The notes below the pieces were generated by a model that was not told where the DNA came from, did no database searches, and was given only the letters and a program-made list of their open reading frames with translations. A stretch of 56,162 nt of DNA from Pseudonocardia xinjiangensis. GTDB taxonomy: Bacteria > Actinomycetota > Actinomycetes > Mycobacteriales > Pseudonocardiaceae. Both the position numbers and the translations under genes were made by a program. Shown here one piece after another: positions 24,801 to 36,800 of the stretch (its first letter is position 1; every line of letters begins with the position of its first letter). The stretch covers positions 1-56,162 of the forward strand of contig NZ_JAAXKY010000031.1 of NCBI RefSeq assembly GCF_012911925.1, given 5' to 3'.

Positions 24801-27800
24801 GCCGTCCGCACGACGAGCGGCTCCTCGTCCTGCACCGCCACCGCGGGCGGCTGCTCGGCCGACTCCACGTCGAACGCCGCCGCCCGCACCGACAGCGGCC
24901 GCGATGCGTGGAACGACGTCGCGGCGGCTGCCACGGTCAGCCCCGTGAAGCTGGCGGCCACCAGCACCGCCGGTTCCGAGGTCGACTGCGGGAGCGCGGC
25001 GTGCACGGGCACCGCGAAGTCGGCGACCACCGGCTCGGCGTCGGGCGACATCACGGGTGTCCGCGACAGCTCGGGTTCGGCCTCGTGCTCGGCGCACGGC
25101 GCGGGCGGCACCTGCTCGGCCGGCAGCGACACCACCGTCGAGGACCGCGACCCCGCGGCGGGCGCGTCGGGCTCGCAGGTCTCGGGTCCGGTCAGCGTCT
25201 CGAACGCCGGCGCCCGGGTCGACTGCTCGGGCGGGAGCGGGTCGTGCGGCGGCACCGCGGCCAGCTCCACCAGCGCGCTCGACACCGCCGTGTCGCCGCA
25301 GCGGAGGGGTTCCTCCAGCAGCGCGGACTGCACGGTGTCGGGTGGCGGCTGCAGCGGCGAGACCAGCTCGGCCGCGTCGAGCGCCCCGGACTACGTCCAG
25401 CTCGACGCGGCGACCGGGCAGCCGGTGAAGGGTCAGCCCACCAGCGGGCCGTCCAGCATCTCGTCGGCGAGCGCCTCGGTGGACTGCTCGGCCGGGGCCG
25501 CCTGCTCGGGCACAGCGCACACCGGCTCGGCTGCGTGGGACGGTGCCGTGGCCGCTGGGAAGCCGCGCACGTCGGCCGGCTCAGCCACCTGCGAGGCCGG
25601 CGGTGGGGCCTGCCGGGCCGAGACCACATCCGTGGCTCTGACCGCGCCGGGTGCCGTCCAGGCGTTGCCCGGTACGACTCAGGCCAGTGACGCGAACCAG
25701 GCCCGCGGGGACCAGGCCGGGGCGGACCAGGCCGGGGCGAACCCGGTGGTGAACCCCGCCCGGCGCCCCGCCGGCCCCTCGGCTGCGTCGGCGTCCGGTG
25801 CGGTGCTGGACTGCGACGGGCAGACCGCCTGCGACGGCAAGGTCACCAGCTCTGCCACTGCCACCGACCCCTCCACCTCGCCGGACCCTCGCGGCTCGCA
25901 CGGCACGGGCTCGTGTGACGGCGTGTCGGGCGGCCGGTGCCAGGCCGTCACGAACTCGGGGGCCTCCAGCGGACCCGACGCGAGCAGCATCCGGCCGCTC
26001 GTGCGGGCCACCTCGACGTCCAACGCGACCGTCAGCAGTGCCACGGTCGGCGAGGACGGGCAGGCCCGGACGCCGGCCGACGCGCCGCAGGACCGGCCGG
26101 GACCGGACCAGCCCGCCACTCCGCCTGCCCCGACAGCGCCGGGCTCGTCCGCCGCCTCGGGTGCGCCGACCGTGCCGGGTGCGTCGAGCTGGACGAGTGC
26201 CTCGGCCACGCTGGACTGCTCCGGTTCCCCGGGCGGCTGCTCGGGCACGGCCCGCAGCTCGGCTGCCGGCGACGACGGCCCGAGCACCACCACCGGCGGC
26301 GCGGGTGCGCGTGGCCCACCGGGCGGCCAGTCGTCCTCCAGCGGCAGCTGCACCACCAGCGAGAGCAACTGCCAGGCCGCCACCAGCTCCACCGCCGGGT
26401 CGGGCCAGGTCGTGGCCGACATCATCACCGAGACCCGGAACGAGACCGCCGAGCAGGCCGCACAGCAGGCCGAGCAGGCACAGCAGATCGCCGAGCAGGC
26501 CCGCGACACCGCGGCACGCGACGGGGCGACCGCCGAGGAGAAGAAGGCGGCCACCGACGCGGCCTCGGTCGCCACGCAGGCCCGCAAGGCGGCAACGGAT
26601 GCCGCGAAGCTGGCTGCGGCGCCGGTGAAGAACGCCCCGGCAACGCTGTCGGAGTCGAGCTCCTCCGCGCAGTGCGCGGCAGGCGACGGCTCGTGCGACG
26701 CGGCCACCACCGGTACCGCGACCGTGACGGCGGCCCTCGGGGCCGAGAAGGACCCGGCAGGCACCAGCACCTCGCGCAGCGGCGGGGAGTGCCGCAGCAG
26801 CGGGTCCGGCTGCACGGTCGGCAGCAGCGCGACGGCCACCACCGAACGTCACACCGGCATGGCTTCCGGTGCCGAGGCGACGTCGCCGATGGTCCCCGGC
26901 CGGTCCGGCACCACCCGGGCGAGCTCCACCATCCACTGCCCCGACAGCACCTGCACGGGCACCGTCACCGGCGACTCGGCCGCAGCGGCGAGCCCCGACG
27001 GGGGCAGCGCCGCCGCCATCGGTGCCGCGCGGGCCGCCGCGACGACGACGGGGAAGAGCAACGGCGCCGGGATCGACCCGGTCAGCCTCTCCACCTCGCA
27101 CGGCGCGGCGAGCTGCACCGGCCAGGAGGGCGGCTGCCAGGCCGGCATCACCACCGGCTCGAGCGTCGCGGTCCACCCGGGTAGGGGTGCCGCCGCGGCC
27201 GGCCGGTTCGGCACCACCTCGGCCTCGGTGTCCGCCGACTGCCGGACCGCGACCGGCGCCTGCCCCACCACGACCCGGTCCACGAGCACCGGCACCGACG
27301 ACCCCGCCGCGCTCGCCGCCACGCAGAGCAGCGGCACGGCCGGTGCGCGGGCCCGCACCGCCACGGCGGTGGCGACGGCCACCTGCTCCGCGAGCGGGCC
27401 GTGCGAGTCGGCGACCAACGGGTTCGCCTCCGACAACGTGGCCGAGGTCGCCGCCACCTGCGCCGGCACCGGCTGCCGCACCGCGATCCAGGGCGAGGCC
27501 CGCTACGGGGGCAACAGTGCGACTGCCCGCTCAGCCTGCACCGCCGGTGCCGACGGCGTCTGCCAGGGCACCGGCCGGGTGGGCGCCACCCCCACCGGCG
27601 CCGAGGTCTCCGCCTCCTGCGCCGGCACCGCGGGCGCCGACTGCGCGCACCGCTACTCCGCCCGCAGCGCAGCCTCCGACCGCAGCAGCGGCAGCACCGC
27701 AACGGCGAACGCCCGCTGCGGCGCCGCCGGGGGCGCCGGCAACGGCTGGTGCGCCACCAGCGCTGTCGCCCGGACGGGCACGGGCAGCGCGCTGGCGGCC

Positions 27801-30800
27801 GCGGCATGCCAGGGCAGCCCGGGCTCGGGCTGCTCCTTCAGCTACCGGGCGCACAGCAGTGCCGCCGACACCGGCCCCGGCACGCGCGCTCGCGCCAGCG
27901 CGACCGGCTCGGGCTCCGGGCGCTTCGGCGGCGGCCAGGCGGCCACCACCGCGGCCGCCGTCGCCGGGCCGGGCAGCGCACAGGCCTCGGCGTCCTGCAC
28001 CGGCTCGGCGGGCACCCGCTGCAGCCACTCGTACTCGGCACGGGCCGCTGCCATCGCCGGTGGCGGTGCTGCGCGGGCCAGTGCCAGCGGGTCCGGCGGT
28101 GGCGGCATGGGTGGCGGCGGGGTCGCCGTCACCGCGCAGGCGCAGGCCGGCCCGGGGTTCGCGAGCGCGTCGGCGTCCTGCACGGGGAGTGCGGGTGTGA
28201 GTTGCCGGCACTCGTACTCGGCGAGCGTGTCGGCAGCGGCCGGTAACGGTAGGTCGTCGGCACGGGCGTCGGCCAGTGGTTCCGGGGGCGGCGGTATCGG
28301 CGGCGGCGGGGTTTCCGTCACCGCGTCGGCATCGGCCGGGCCGGGTTGGGCGCAGGCGTCGGCGTCGTGCACGGGCAGCTCGGGCACGCGATGCAGCCAC
28401 TCCTACGAGGCGACGTCGTCGGCGGAGGCACGGGACCCGAAGACCGGTTCGCATGCGGAGGCGTACGCGCACGGCTCCGGCGGCGGTGGCATGGGCGGTG
28501 GCGGCGTGGCGGTGTCCGCGCAGGCCTTCGCGAAGGGCAACCAGGCCTACGCGTCGGCGTCGTGCTCGGGCGCGCGGAACTGCACGGCCACCTACTCGGC
28601 CCACGCCCGCGACACCGCGCACCTGGAGACCGCGGACGGCTCCTGGGACGCGGAGCACTGGGCCGGCTGCTCGGGTAGCGGCAACGGCGGGTGCGGGGTC
28701 ACCGCGGTCGCGGTGGCCGGCCCGAAGGGCGGCGAACAGGGCGGGTACGGCACCTGCAGCGGGAACTGCGCGAACTTCACCCAGGGCGGGAGCAACGTCC
28801 TCACCCGCAAGGTCCCCCCGCCTGCCGCCACGAAGCCTCAGGACCCCACCGCCGGGGTGAAGGAGCTGGGTGAGGGCAAGAGCGGCATCGGGTGGAAGCG
28901 CAACGACGACGGCAGCATCACGATCACCAGCAAGGATGCGAAGGGCAAGCCGGTGGACACCACGTGCCCGGCTCCCTGCAAGCCCGGCTCGCCCGGCTCG
29001 AAGGTGGTCGGCGCCGACGGTCGGCGGGTCGAGGTCACCGACGACGGTGTGACGACCTCAGGTCCGTCGGCCACGGGCAAGCGGGCCCACACCTGCGGGA
29101 GCTCCGAGGGGTGCGGAGTGGCCGTCGACAAGGCAGGCAATGGCGAGTACTGGGTCAAGGGCAAGGGCGAGGTCCGCGACGGCAACAGTGGTTCGAGGAT
29201 CGAGTACAAGGACTCCCGGCCGACCTCCTCGACGTCGGGTCCGGTGACGAACGAGGGCCACTTCGCGAACCGGGACGGCTCCCCGTTCACCACCACCTGT
29301 CGCGGCGGCTGCACGGGCGAGATCAGCAACGGCAAGGGCAGCACCGACCACATCGACCTCGCCGGCACCCCGAACGTCCTCGTCGGACGGGACGGAGCCG
29401 GTCACGCGGCCACCTTGGACTTCCAGGGGAAGGGCAAGATCACGACGGCCGAGGGTGACGTCATCACCGCCAACGGCGACGGCCTGAATCTCGACAAGGA
29501 ATGGACCTACGCCACCACCCGGGACGCCTTCGGGAACTCCGGCCGTTTCCAGATCACCGGAGGTCAGACCGGCAGCGTCCAGCTGATCGAGGGCTGGCGG
29601 ATCGACCAGACCCGCGCCGGAGCGGTCTACACCTTCTCCGACAAGGAGAAGCTCGACATGCTGGCCGCAGGCGGCCATCTGCCCGACTCCATCACCACCG
29701 GCGCGAACAACGGGATCACCGTGGTCACGCCGAACGGTCAGGGCAAGGGCGGCTCGATCACCTGCGTCGGCGACTGCGGCCTCACCCGGCCTGCGGGAAT
29801 GACGCCGACCCCGGTGTGTCTGAACTGCGAGATCTTCGAGCCGCTTGCCAAGAAGGGTGAGACCCCGAGCGAGCTCGGTCAGATGACCTACAAGGGCATC
29901 GACGACAAGAAGCGGGAGTGGGTCGACCCGTACGGCAACCAGCACGAGTGCAAGGCCGACGGGCCTGACGGCTGCCGGATCACCATGCAGTACGGCCCCG
30001 GTGGTGGTGCGGTCTGCCACGGCAAGGCCTGCAGCGGCACCAACGCCAAGGGCCAGTACCTCAAGGGTGAGGGTGTGCTGCTCTACCCCGGCAAGAACGG
30101 CACGGACAACGTCGGCGTGGCCTGCCGCGGGGCCTGCGAGAGCAATGTCGAGAACCTGGGCTGGCTCGGCGACCCGGACGAGTCCTGGATGGCCGGTATC
30201 GACGCGGACTACGTGCGCCCGTCGCAGGACACCGCGGTGGACAAGGAGCTTGCGAAGGCACTCGGGCTCAAGGAAGGTGACCCGCTGCCGCCGCTGAACC
30301 GTGCCGGGCTCGCCGACCTGGAGGAGCAGGACGAGAAGCAGGGCACGAACCTGGCCGACGAGTACCGGAAGGCCCTGCCGGAGCTGTCGACGGCGCAGCG
30401 CGACGGCGCCTCGCTGAAGGTGACCAGCACCCTGAGCATGCTGCAGAACCGCAGCGACAAGCTCGAGGGGAAGATCGAGGGCCTCAGGGACGCCGTCGGG
30501 GACTACCGGGCTGCTGTCAAGGGCGGTCTCACCCCCGGTGAGATCAAGGCGCTGAAGCCGCAGCAGAAGGTGATCGACGAGGCGATCGCCATGGACCAGG
30601 ACTTCCGCAACGGGCGCGCCCTGATCGACGGCATCACCGGAATCGCCTACACCCGGCCGAACGTGGACGCCGCGGCGCAGAAGATGGGTGCCGACCCCAC
30701 CCTGCCCGGTCACCAGGAGGGCTTCGGGGCGTACGGCCGCAACGCCAAGGGTGAGCCCCTCGCCGAGCTGAGTGCCGCGGACAAGGCGAAGGCGAACGCC

Positions 30801-33800
30801 GCCCAGATCGCGGGTCTGAGCCTGGTTCCGCGCATCGAGACGCTCCAGGCACAGAAGGCCGCCTACGAACGGGACGTCGCAGCGCTCGAGCAGAGCGGGA
30901 ACGCCACGCCGCTGGACGTCGCGCGGATGGACAAGCGCAGGGCCGACATCAACGCCGAGGTCGCGTCGATCGGAGGGGTGGAGAAGCGGATCGGTGCGAT
31001 GGGGCTGCCGCAGGGTGTTGCCCCGGACACCGGGACCCAACGTCGGTGGGACGTCCTCTTCACCGAGGCGGCCAAGGACCCGGTGCTGGCCGACCGCCTG
31101 ACGGACTGGAACGCACTCCAGAAGGATGCCGCGGCGCTGGCCCAGCAGATGAAGGGGTCAGGTGACCCCGGACAGAAGCCGTTCGTGGAAAAGTTCCAGC
31201 AGCTGAGCGGGGTCAGCGAGCTGAACTACAACACGCTCGCGCGAGATCAGGGCTCGCGGGCCGCAGGCAGCAGCCTGGGGGCGTTCCCGCTGCCATCGAG
31301 CGGGCGGCCGGACATCTTCTTCACGGTCAAGTCGGCCGCAGGCAAGCACCTGTACGACGGTGTCTCCGACCCGGTGCAGAGGAAGTTCTTCGACGAGGGC
31401 GTCAAGGCCTACGACGGCTATGACGGCGACCCCTTCATGGGCGCGACCGCAGCAGATCGGCGTGCGGAGTTCGCCGCGAGGGGCACCCCGCAGGAGGTAC
31501 TGAACTCGATGTCGGCGCGCCTGACCGCCGAACAGCTCGCAAGCCTCGACGGCTCGGTCAAGGACTCCATCGGCGAGTTCGCCGACAAGGGTGCGGAGCA
31601 CGACGAGATCATGACGATCTTCCAGGACCCGGAGTCGAAGGAACTCCGGTACATGCCGCTGTACAAGGTGGCGAACCCCGACGGCGACACGCGGTACATC
31701 GACGTCAAGGGCGCCCACTACGGCGACCTGAAGGACTTCCGCGAACACAACGAGCTCTTCAACGAGGAGACGAAGCTCCTCGCGCCGGCCGACCTGAGCA
31801 AGGACGTCGGCAACTTCGACGTGAGGACGACGTCGGGCAAGTACGTCTCCACCACCAAGAAGTGGATGGACCGCGGCGCGGGCGTCGCCACGTTCGTCGG
31901 GGTCGGGGCGATGTTCGTGGCCGGCGTCTTCGTTCCCCCGGCCGCCCCGGCCCTGTGGACCGGGGGCGCGATCGCGGCAGGCGCCGGGGCGGCCTACTTC
32001 GCCGGCAACGCGGTTCACAACATCTACCAGCGCAGCGCGCACGGTCAGTCCAACAGCTGGTCCAACCCGGCCGCCCGTTCCGACTACCTCGTTCTCGGCG
32101 CCTCGGTGCTGCCGTTCGCCGGTGGCGCAGTGGCGAAACTGGGCGCCCGGGCCGGCGCGAAGATGGCGGGCGCGGCCGCAGCGAGAGCCGCGGCTGTGCC
32201 CGCCGGCGCCGGCAGGGCCGCGGTTCTGCGCGCCGGGATGAACCGGGCCGCGGGTGTGCGCGCAGGCACCGAAGGCGTGGCGAAGGTCGCGAACATCGGC
32301 TCCGTCGCAGCCTTCGGCTACGAGAACATCAACGCCACCGCGCAGCTGGTCCGGGACTGGGACGTCATGGGGGGCGAGAGGAAGGCCTGGACCGCCGCGG
32401 GTGTGGGTATGGGATGGCTGGGGCTCGGGATGGGCGGTGCCATCGCTTCCGGTGCCGTGTCACGGCCACCGAGCGGATCCGCTCGGGGCACCGTCGACGT
32501 CCCCCTGCGCCCGGAGGTGGCGAGCGGCGTCAAGCGGCCGTTGATCGACCGCGTCGACGAAGTGATGGTGCGCAACCAGGCGGTCGACATCGCCACCCTC
32601 GCCGACCACCTGAACACGAGCCCCGCCGCAGTACGTGACGCGCTGAGTACGGCCACCCCCGGGGCCCGCGGGCAAGGGCGGTACCAGCTGGCGCAGGAGC
32701 CCACGACCGGAGCCGAGGTCGTCGTGCGGGCACCCGCGGCGACCCCCGCGATCGGAGCCGGAGCCGGCCGCGCCGAGCCGGCCGCGTCGGGCAGACCCGG
32801 ACGTGGCGCCGAGAGTGAGGTGCCGGCGCGCCCCACCGTCACCGCCGTGCGCAACGCGGACGGGACCATCGGTTTCCGGACCCCCGAGCGGCCTGCCGGG
32901 ACGGCGCCGGACGGGCCGCCCGTCGACTACATCGTCACGGCACGACCCGACGGCGGCTGGAACGTCACGACGAGGCCGGTCAGTGAGCGCCCGGCATGGC
33001 AGTACCCGGTCGCGAACGAGCTGCCGGCCACCAAGTTCGTCGAGACCTACCGGTCGAAGCCCACGTCGCCGCTGGCCGAGGCGGCGCTGGACCACCTGAC
33101 GCGACGCGGCGGGGAGACCCGGCAGGTGATCGGGGTGACCGTGCTGCTCGCCACCCACGTGCTCGCACCCGACGTGGTCGGAGCGGTCGCTCCCGCTCCC
33201 CACCAGCCCGCACCGGCGGTCACCCACGCCGCGAAGCAGTCCGGGTTCGAGCTCGGCTCGTTCGGCACGTCCGCCGAGGGCTCGGCGCGGGGCGGGTCCG
33301 CCCCGTCCCCTCGGCCCGCGCCCGAGGTCGGGCCGGTGATCGCGATCACGCCCGGTCTGGAGCGGGATCTCGCGAACGGTCGGTTGGGTGCCATGCGGAT
33401 GGTGCCGGTGACGAATCGGGCGCTGAGCCGGTTGCGCGCCCCGCGTGGGGTGTCGGCGCGGGAGTGGGAGGTCGCCGGCCCGGTCGAGAAGGCCAGGTTC
33501 TGGCACGACCTCGGCCAGTCCTTCGCCCAGCAGGCCAAGGGGGTCGGAGGCTGGCCCTTGGCGTACGAGCTCGCGGCCGAGGCGGCCGGCCGGCGGGCGA
33601 TGTTCTCCGCTGTCGCCGCCGCCGACGCATACCTGCCCTCCTCGACCCGGACCAAGGACATGGTGATCGGCGACCTGTTCCGGCGGCTGGACACGGGCTC
33701 GATGACGCCGCCCGAGGTCGAGACGTTGCTGCAGAGTGGATGGTTGCCGTCCCCGGACCAGTCCCGCGCGGCCGTCGATCTGTTCACCGGCCGCCACCAA

Positions 33801-36800
33801 CTGGTCTGGACGGCCGACCAGCGGGGTGAGGTGGCCGACGCGCTGCGCGAGGTGTCGAAGCTCGGCTGGCGGGCTCCGACCGAACGCGTCATGGGTCACG
33901 GTGGCGGCTCCCGGGTCGCCCCCGGAGCCCGCGACGAGCAGGGCGCGGCGCAGCACCACAGGCTGACGGAGGCCACCGGGATCAGCAGGCTGGCGGACCG
34001 CACCGGTCTCACCGCCGGGCAGGTGGTGGACGTGGTGCGCGTGGCGTTGCAGCGGCTGCAGGCGGGCGCGGCGGTCCCGCGGGCCGGTCCGGAACCGGTG
34101 GACGTCCTGCGGCTCGACCGGCTGCAGCCACAGGAGCTGCAGGTACTCGCTTCCTACGGGAGTGGGCGTTCGCTGGGCCGCATCGCGGCCGACCTCGGGC
34201 TGAGACGGGCCGAGGTGAAGAGATCGCTGGACCTGGCCGTCGAGAAGCTCGGCCGCGACGGCGGACGGCTCCCGGCCACGGAGGCCGGCACCAGAGCCGA
34301 GGCCGCCGCGCAGTTCGCGAGCGGTGCGCGGAGCGGTGTGTGGCAGGTGCGCAACCGGCTCCGCGGGATCGAGGCCGGCCTCGATCCCGCCGAGCGGGAC
34401 GCGCTGTGGAACACGGCGGACCGCATCGAGGAATGGCTCGACCGGTTGTCGCCACCGCGGCGGTCCCAGGCCTACCGCGAGCTGATCGCAGCCCGGATCG
34501 TCTCCGTGCGCGAACTGGCGACGACCAGCGACGCCCGGCTCGCCGAGGCCGGCGTGAGTGCGGCGACCGTCGCGGCGCTGCGTTCGGTGCTGCCGCAGGA
34601 CGGCCTGTCGGCGGTGGCCGGAGCCTTGGCGCCCGCTCGGGACGGCGCGCTCGGCCGGCCCACGATGGAGGCGCTGGTCCGTCAGGCACTCGGGGTCGGC
34701 CTGTCCGAGGGGGCCGACCGCGGGCGAGCCCTGGCCGTGCTCCACGGGCAACTCCGCGCGCGGCACGGGCCACTGGCGGCGGCGATCGGGCAGGGCCGCC
34801 CCCGACCTGGTCCCGCAGCCCGCCTCGGGCTGGCCGTTCCTGCGATGGCTGCCGCAGGCGGTGGAGCTCTGGGAGTGCTCCACGCAGCGCCGGTGCCCCT
34901 CGTGGTCGCTGCCACGGGACTGGCCATGGCCGCCGCGGCCGCCGTGATGACCGCCTTCGGTCCGGTCCGGGCGCGCGGGCCTCCGGCGCTGGTGAAGGCC
35001 TACCTCGCCGTCGGCGGGTCGGCCGTTCTGGGTGGTGGGTTCGCCACCCTTGGCGCCGGAGACAGCGTCGCGGTGATCGCAGGGGCGGTCACGGCGCTCG
35101 TCGGCTCGGCGGTGTTCGGTACGCCGCGTGGTGCCCGCACAGGCAGCGCAGCGCTCGGGACGAGGATCGCCTCCGCCGGACCGGCGGGAGTGCTGCTCGC
35201 CCTGCTGGCGGTGGCGGACGCCTCGGTCCCGATGATCGTGGCGGCCGGGGTCGGCGCGCTGGTCGGTGCCGCGGCGAAGGTGACGTTGCGCGGGGCTGCG
35301 CAGGCGCAGATCGCCACGATGCCGGGTCGGCCGGGCACGGTGCGCCGGGCGGTGACGGCGGCGGTGCTCCTGACCGTGCTCGCTGTGCCTACCGTGATCG
35401 GCTCCGTCCCGCCTGCGCAGATGCACGGCGTCGCAGGTGCAGCGGGTGAGCTCTGGCTCCCGGTGCTGGACCTCGGGTGGGGCCGCGGAACGTTGATCGT
35501 GGTGGGCGGGCTGACCGCGTTGCACGCGGGCAGGGCCATCGTGCTCCAGATCCGCGACCGCGTGCGGACGGCCGTGACGGATGCGCACGAGCGTCCGGTG
35601 GCCGGTAGTGCTCGGGTGGCTGTGGCCAGGATCGTGAACGCGTTCGCGACCGGCCCGGGAGAAGCGGCGCTGACTGCGCTGGTCGCTGCCGATCGGGCAT
35701 GGCGCGAGGCGCGGCAGCAGGCGGAGCGGGATCCGGCGGTGGCCGGGACGGTGCAGGCGCGTGAGCAGGCCCGTGTGCAGGCGCGGCAGGCCGTCGAGGT
35801 CGCGGCGGGCCAGGCGGTGTGGGACGCGGTCCGGCTCGGTGTGTCGGACCGGCGGATCGCGCGGGCGTTGGGTCGCAGCCCGGACGAGGTGCGGGTCCTG
35901 ACCGGTGACGTCCGGACCGCCCTGGTGGTGCCGACCGGCCGGGCGTCGCGGTGGGGTGCCCTGTGGGGGCTCGTGAGCCCGGTGGTGTCCGTCCACCGCC
36001 ACGTGGTCGCCGCGATGGGTGCGCCGGTGGAGGCGGCTCGTGACCAGGTGGCGCGCGCCGAGCGGTGGGTGCACCGCTACCGCGCGGAGGTCGAGCACAC
36101 GGCGCGCTCCGGGGTTCGCTGGTTGTTGAACCCGCCGGAGGCGCAGCGGCGGGGCGAGGTGCGTGGTGAGGCGCACCGGGCGCGGGTCGCGGAGGAGCTC
36201 GCGTCCCTGGGGCTGCCCCGGGCGTGGCTGGACGCGGTCGAGAACGACCCGGGCATCGCCGCCTACCCGGATGCGCTGGGAGGCCACCCGGATCGGCACC
36301 GGGAGTTCGAGACCGATCTCGCGCTGGTGTTCAGCACGATCACCCAGGCGCAGGAGCGGCTGACGCGGGCCGAGCGCAAGCGGGACCAGGCGGTCCGGGA
36401 CTGGTACGACGCGCTGGCCACCCATCGGGACGAGCTGGCGGTGGCCGTGCGTGCGGCGGTGGGTGTGGGTGCTCCGGTGGTCGCTGTCGCCGGGGCGACG
36501 GGGTTGGGCGCCGCGGACGTGCGAGCGATCGCCGGCGGTGGTGGTCCCGCGGGCCCGGTGACCGGCGGCGGCGGGATCGGGGCGCTGACGGTCCCTCCGC
36601 CGGCGACCGGTCTGGCACGCGGTGGTGCGGTGGCGCGCCCGAACACCGCAGCCCGCGGCGCGGTTCAGCGGACCGGCGACCCGATCCGGGGGCCGCCGGA
36701 CATGGGCTGGGCCGGTCGGTACGGCGCCGGCCGGACGCTGCGGACGGCCGTGGCAGAGCAGGTCGAGGCGTGGCGGCGCTGGCAGGTGGCGGAGCGGGAC

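Noticed and set aside
21756..25520. A 1,254-codon minus-strand frame opposite the N-terminal repeats
   Set aside because: It mirrors the low-complexity Lys/Ala and Ser/Thr repeats and has no motif of its own.
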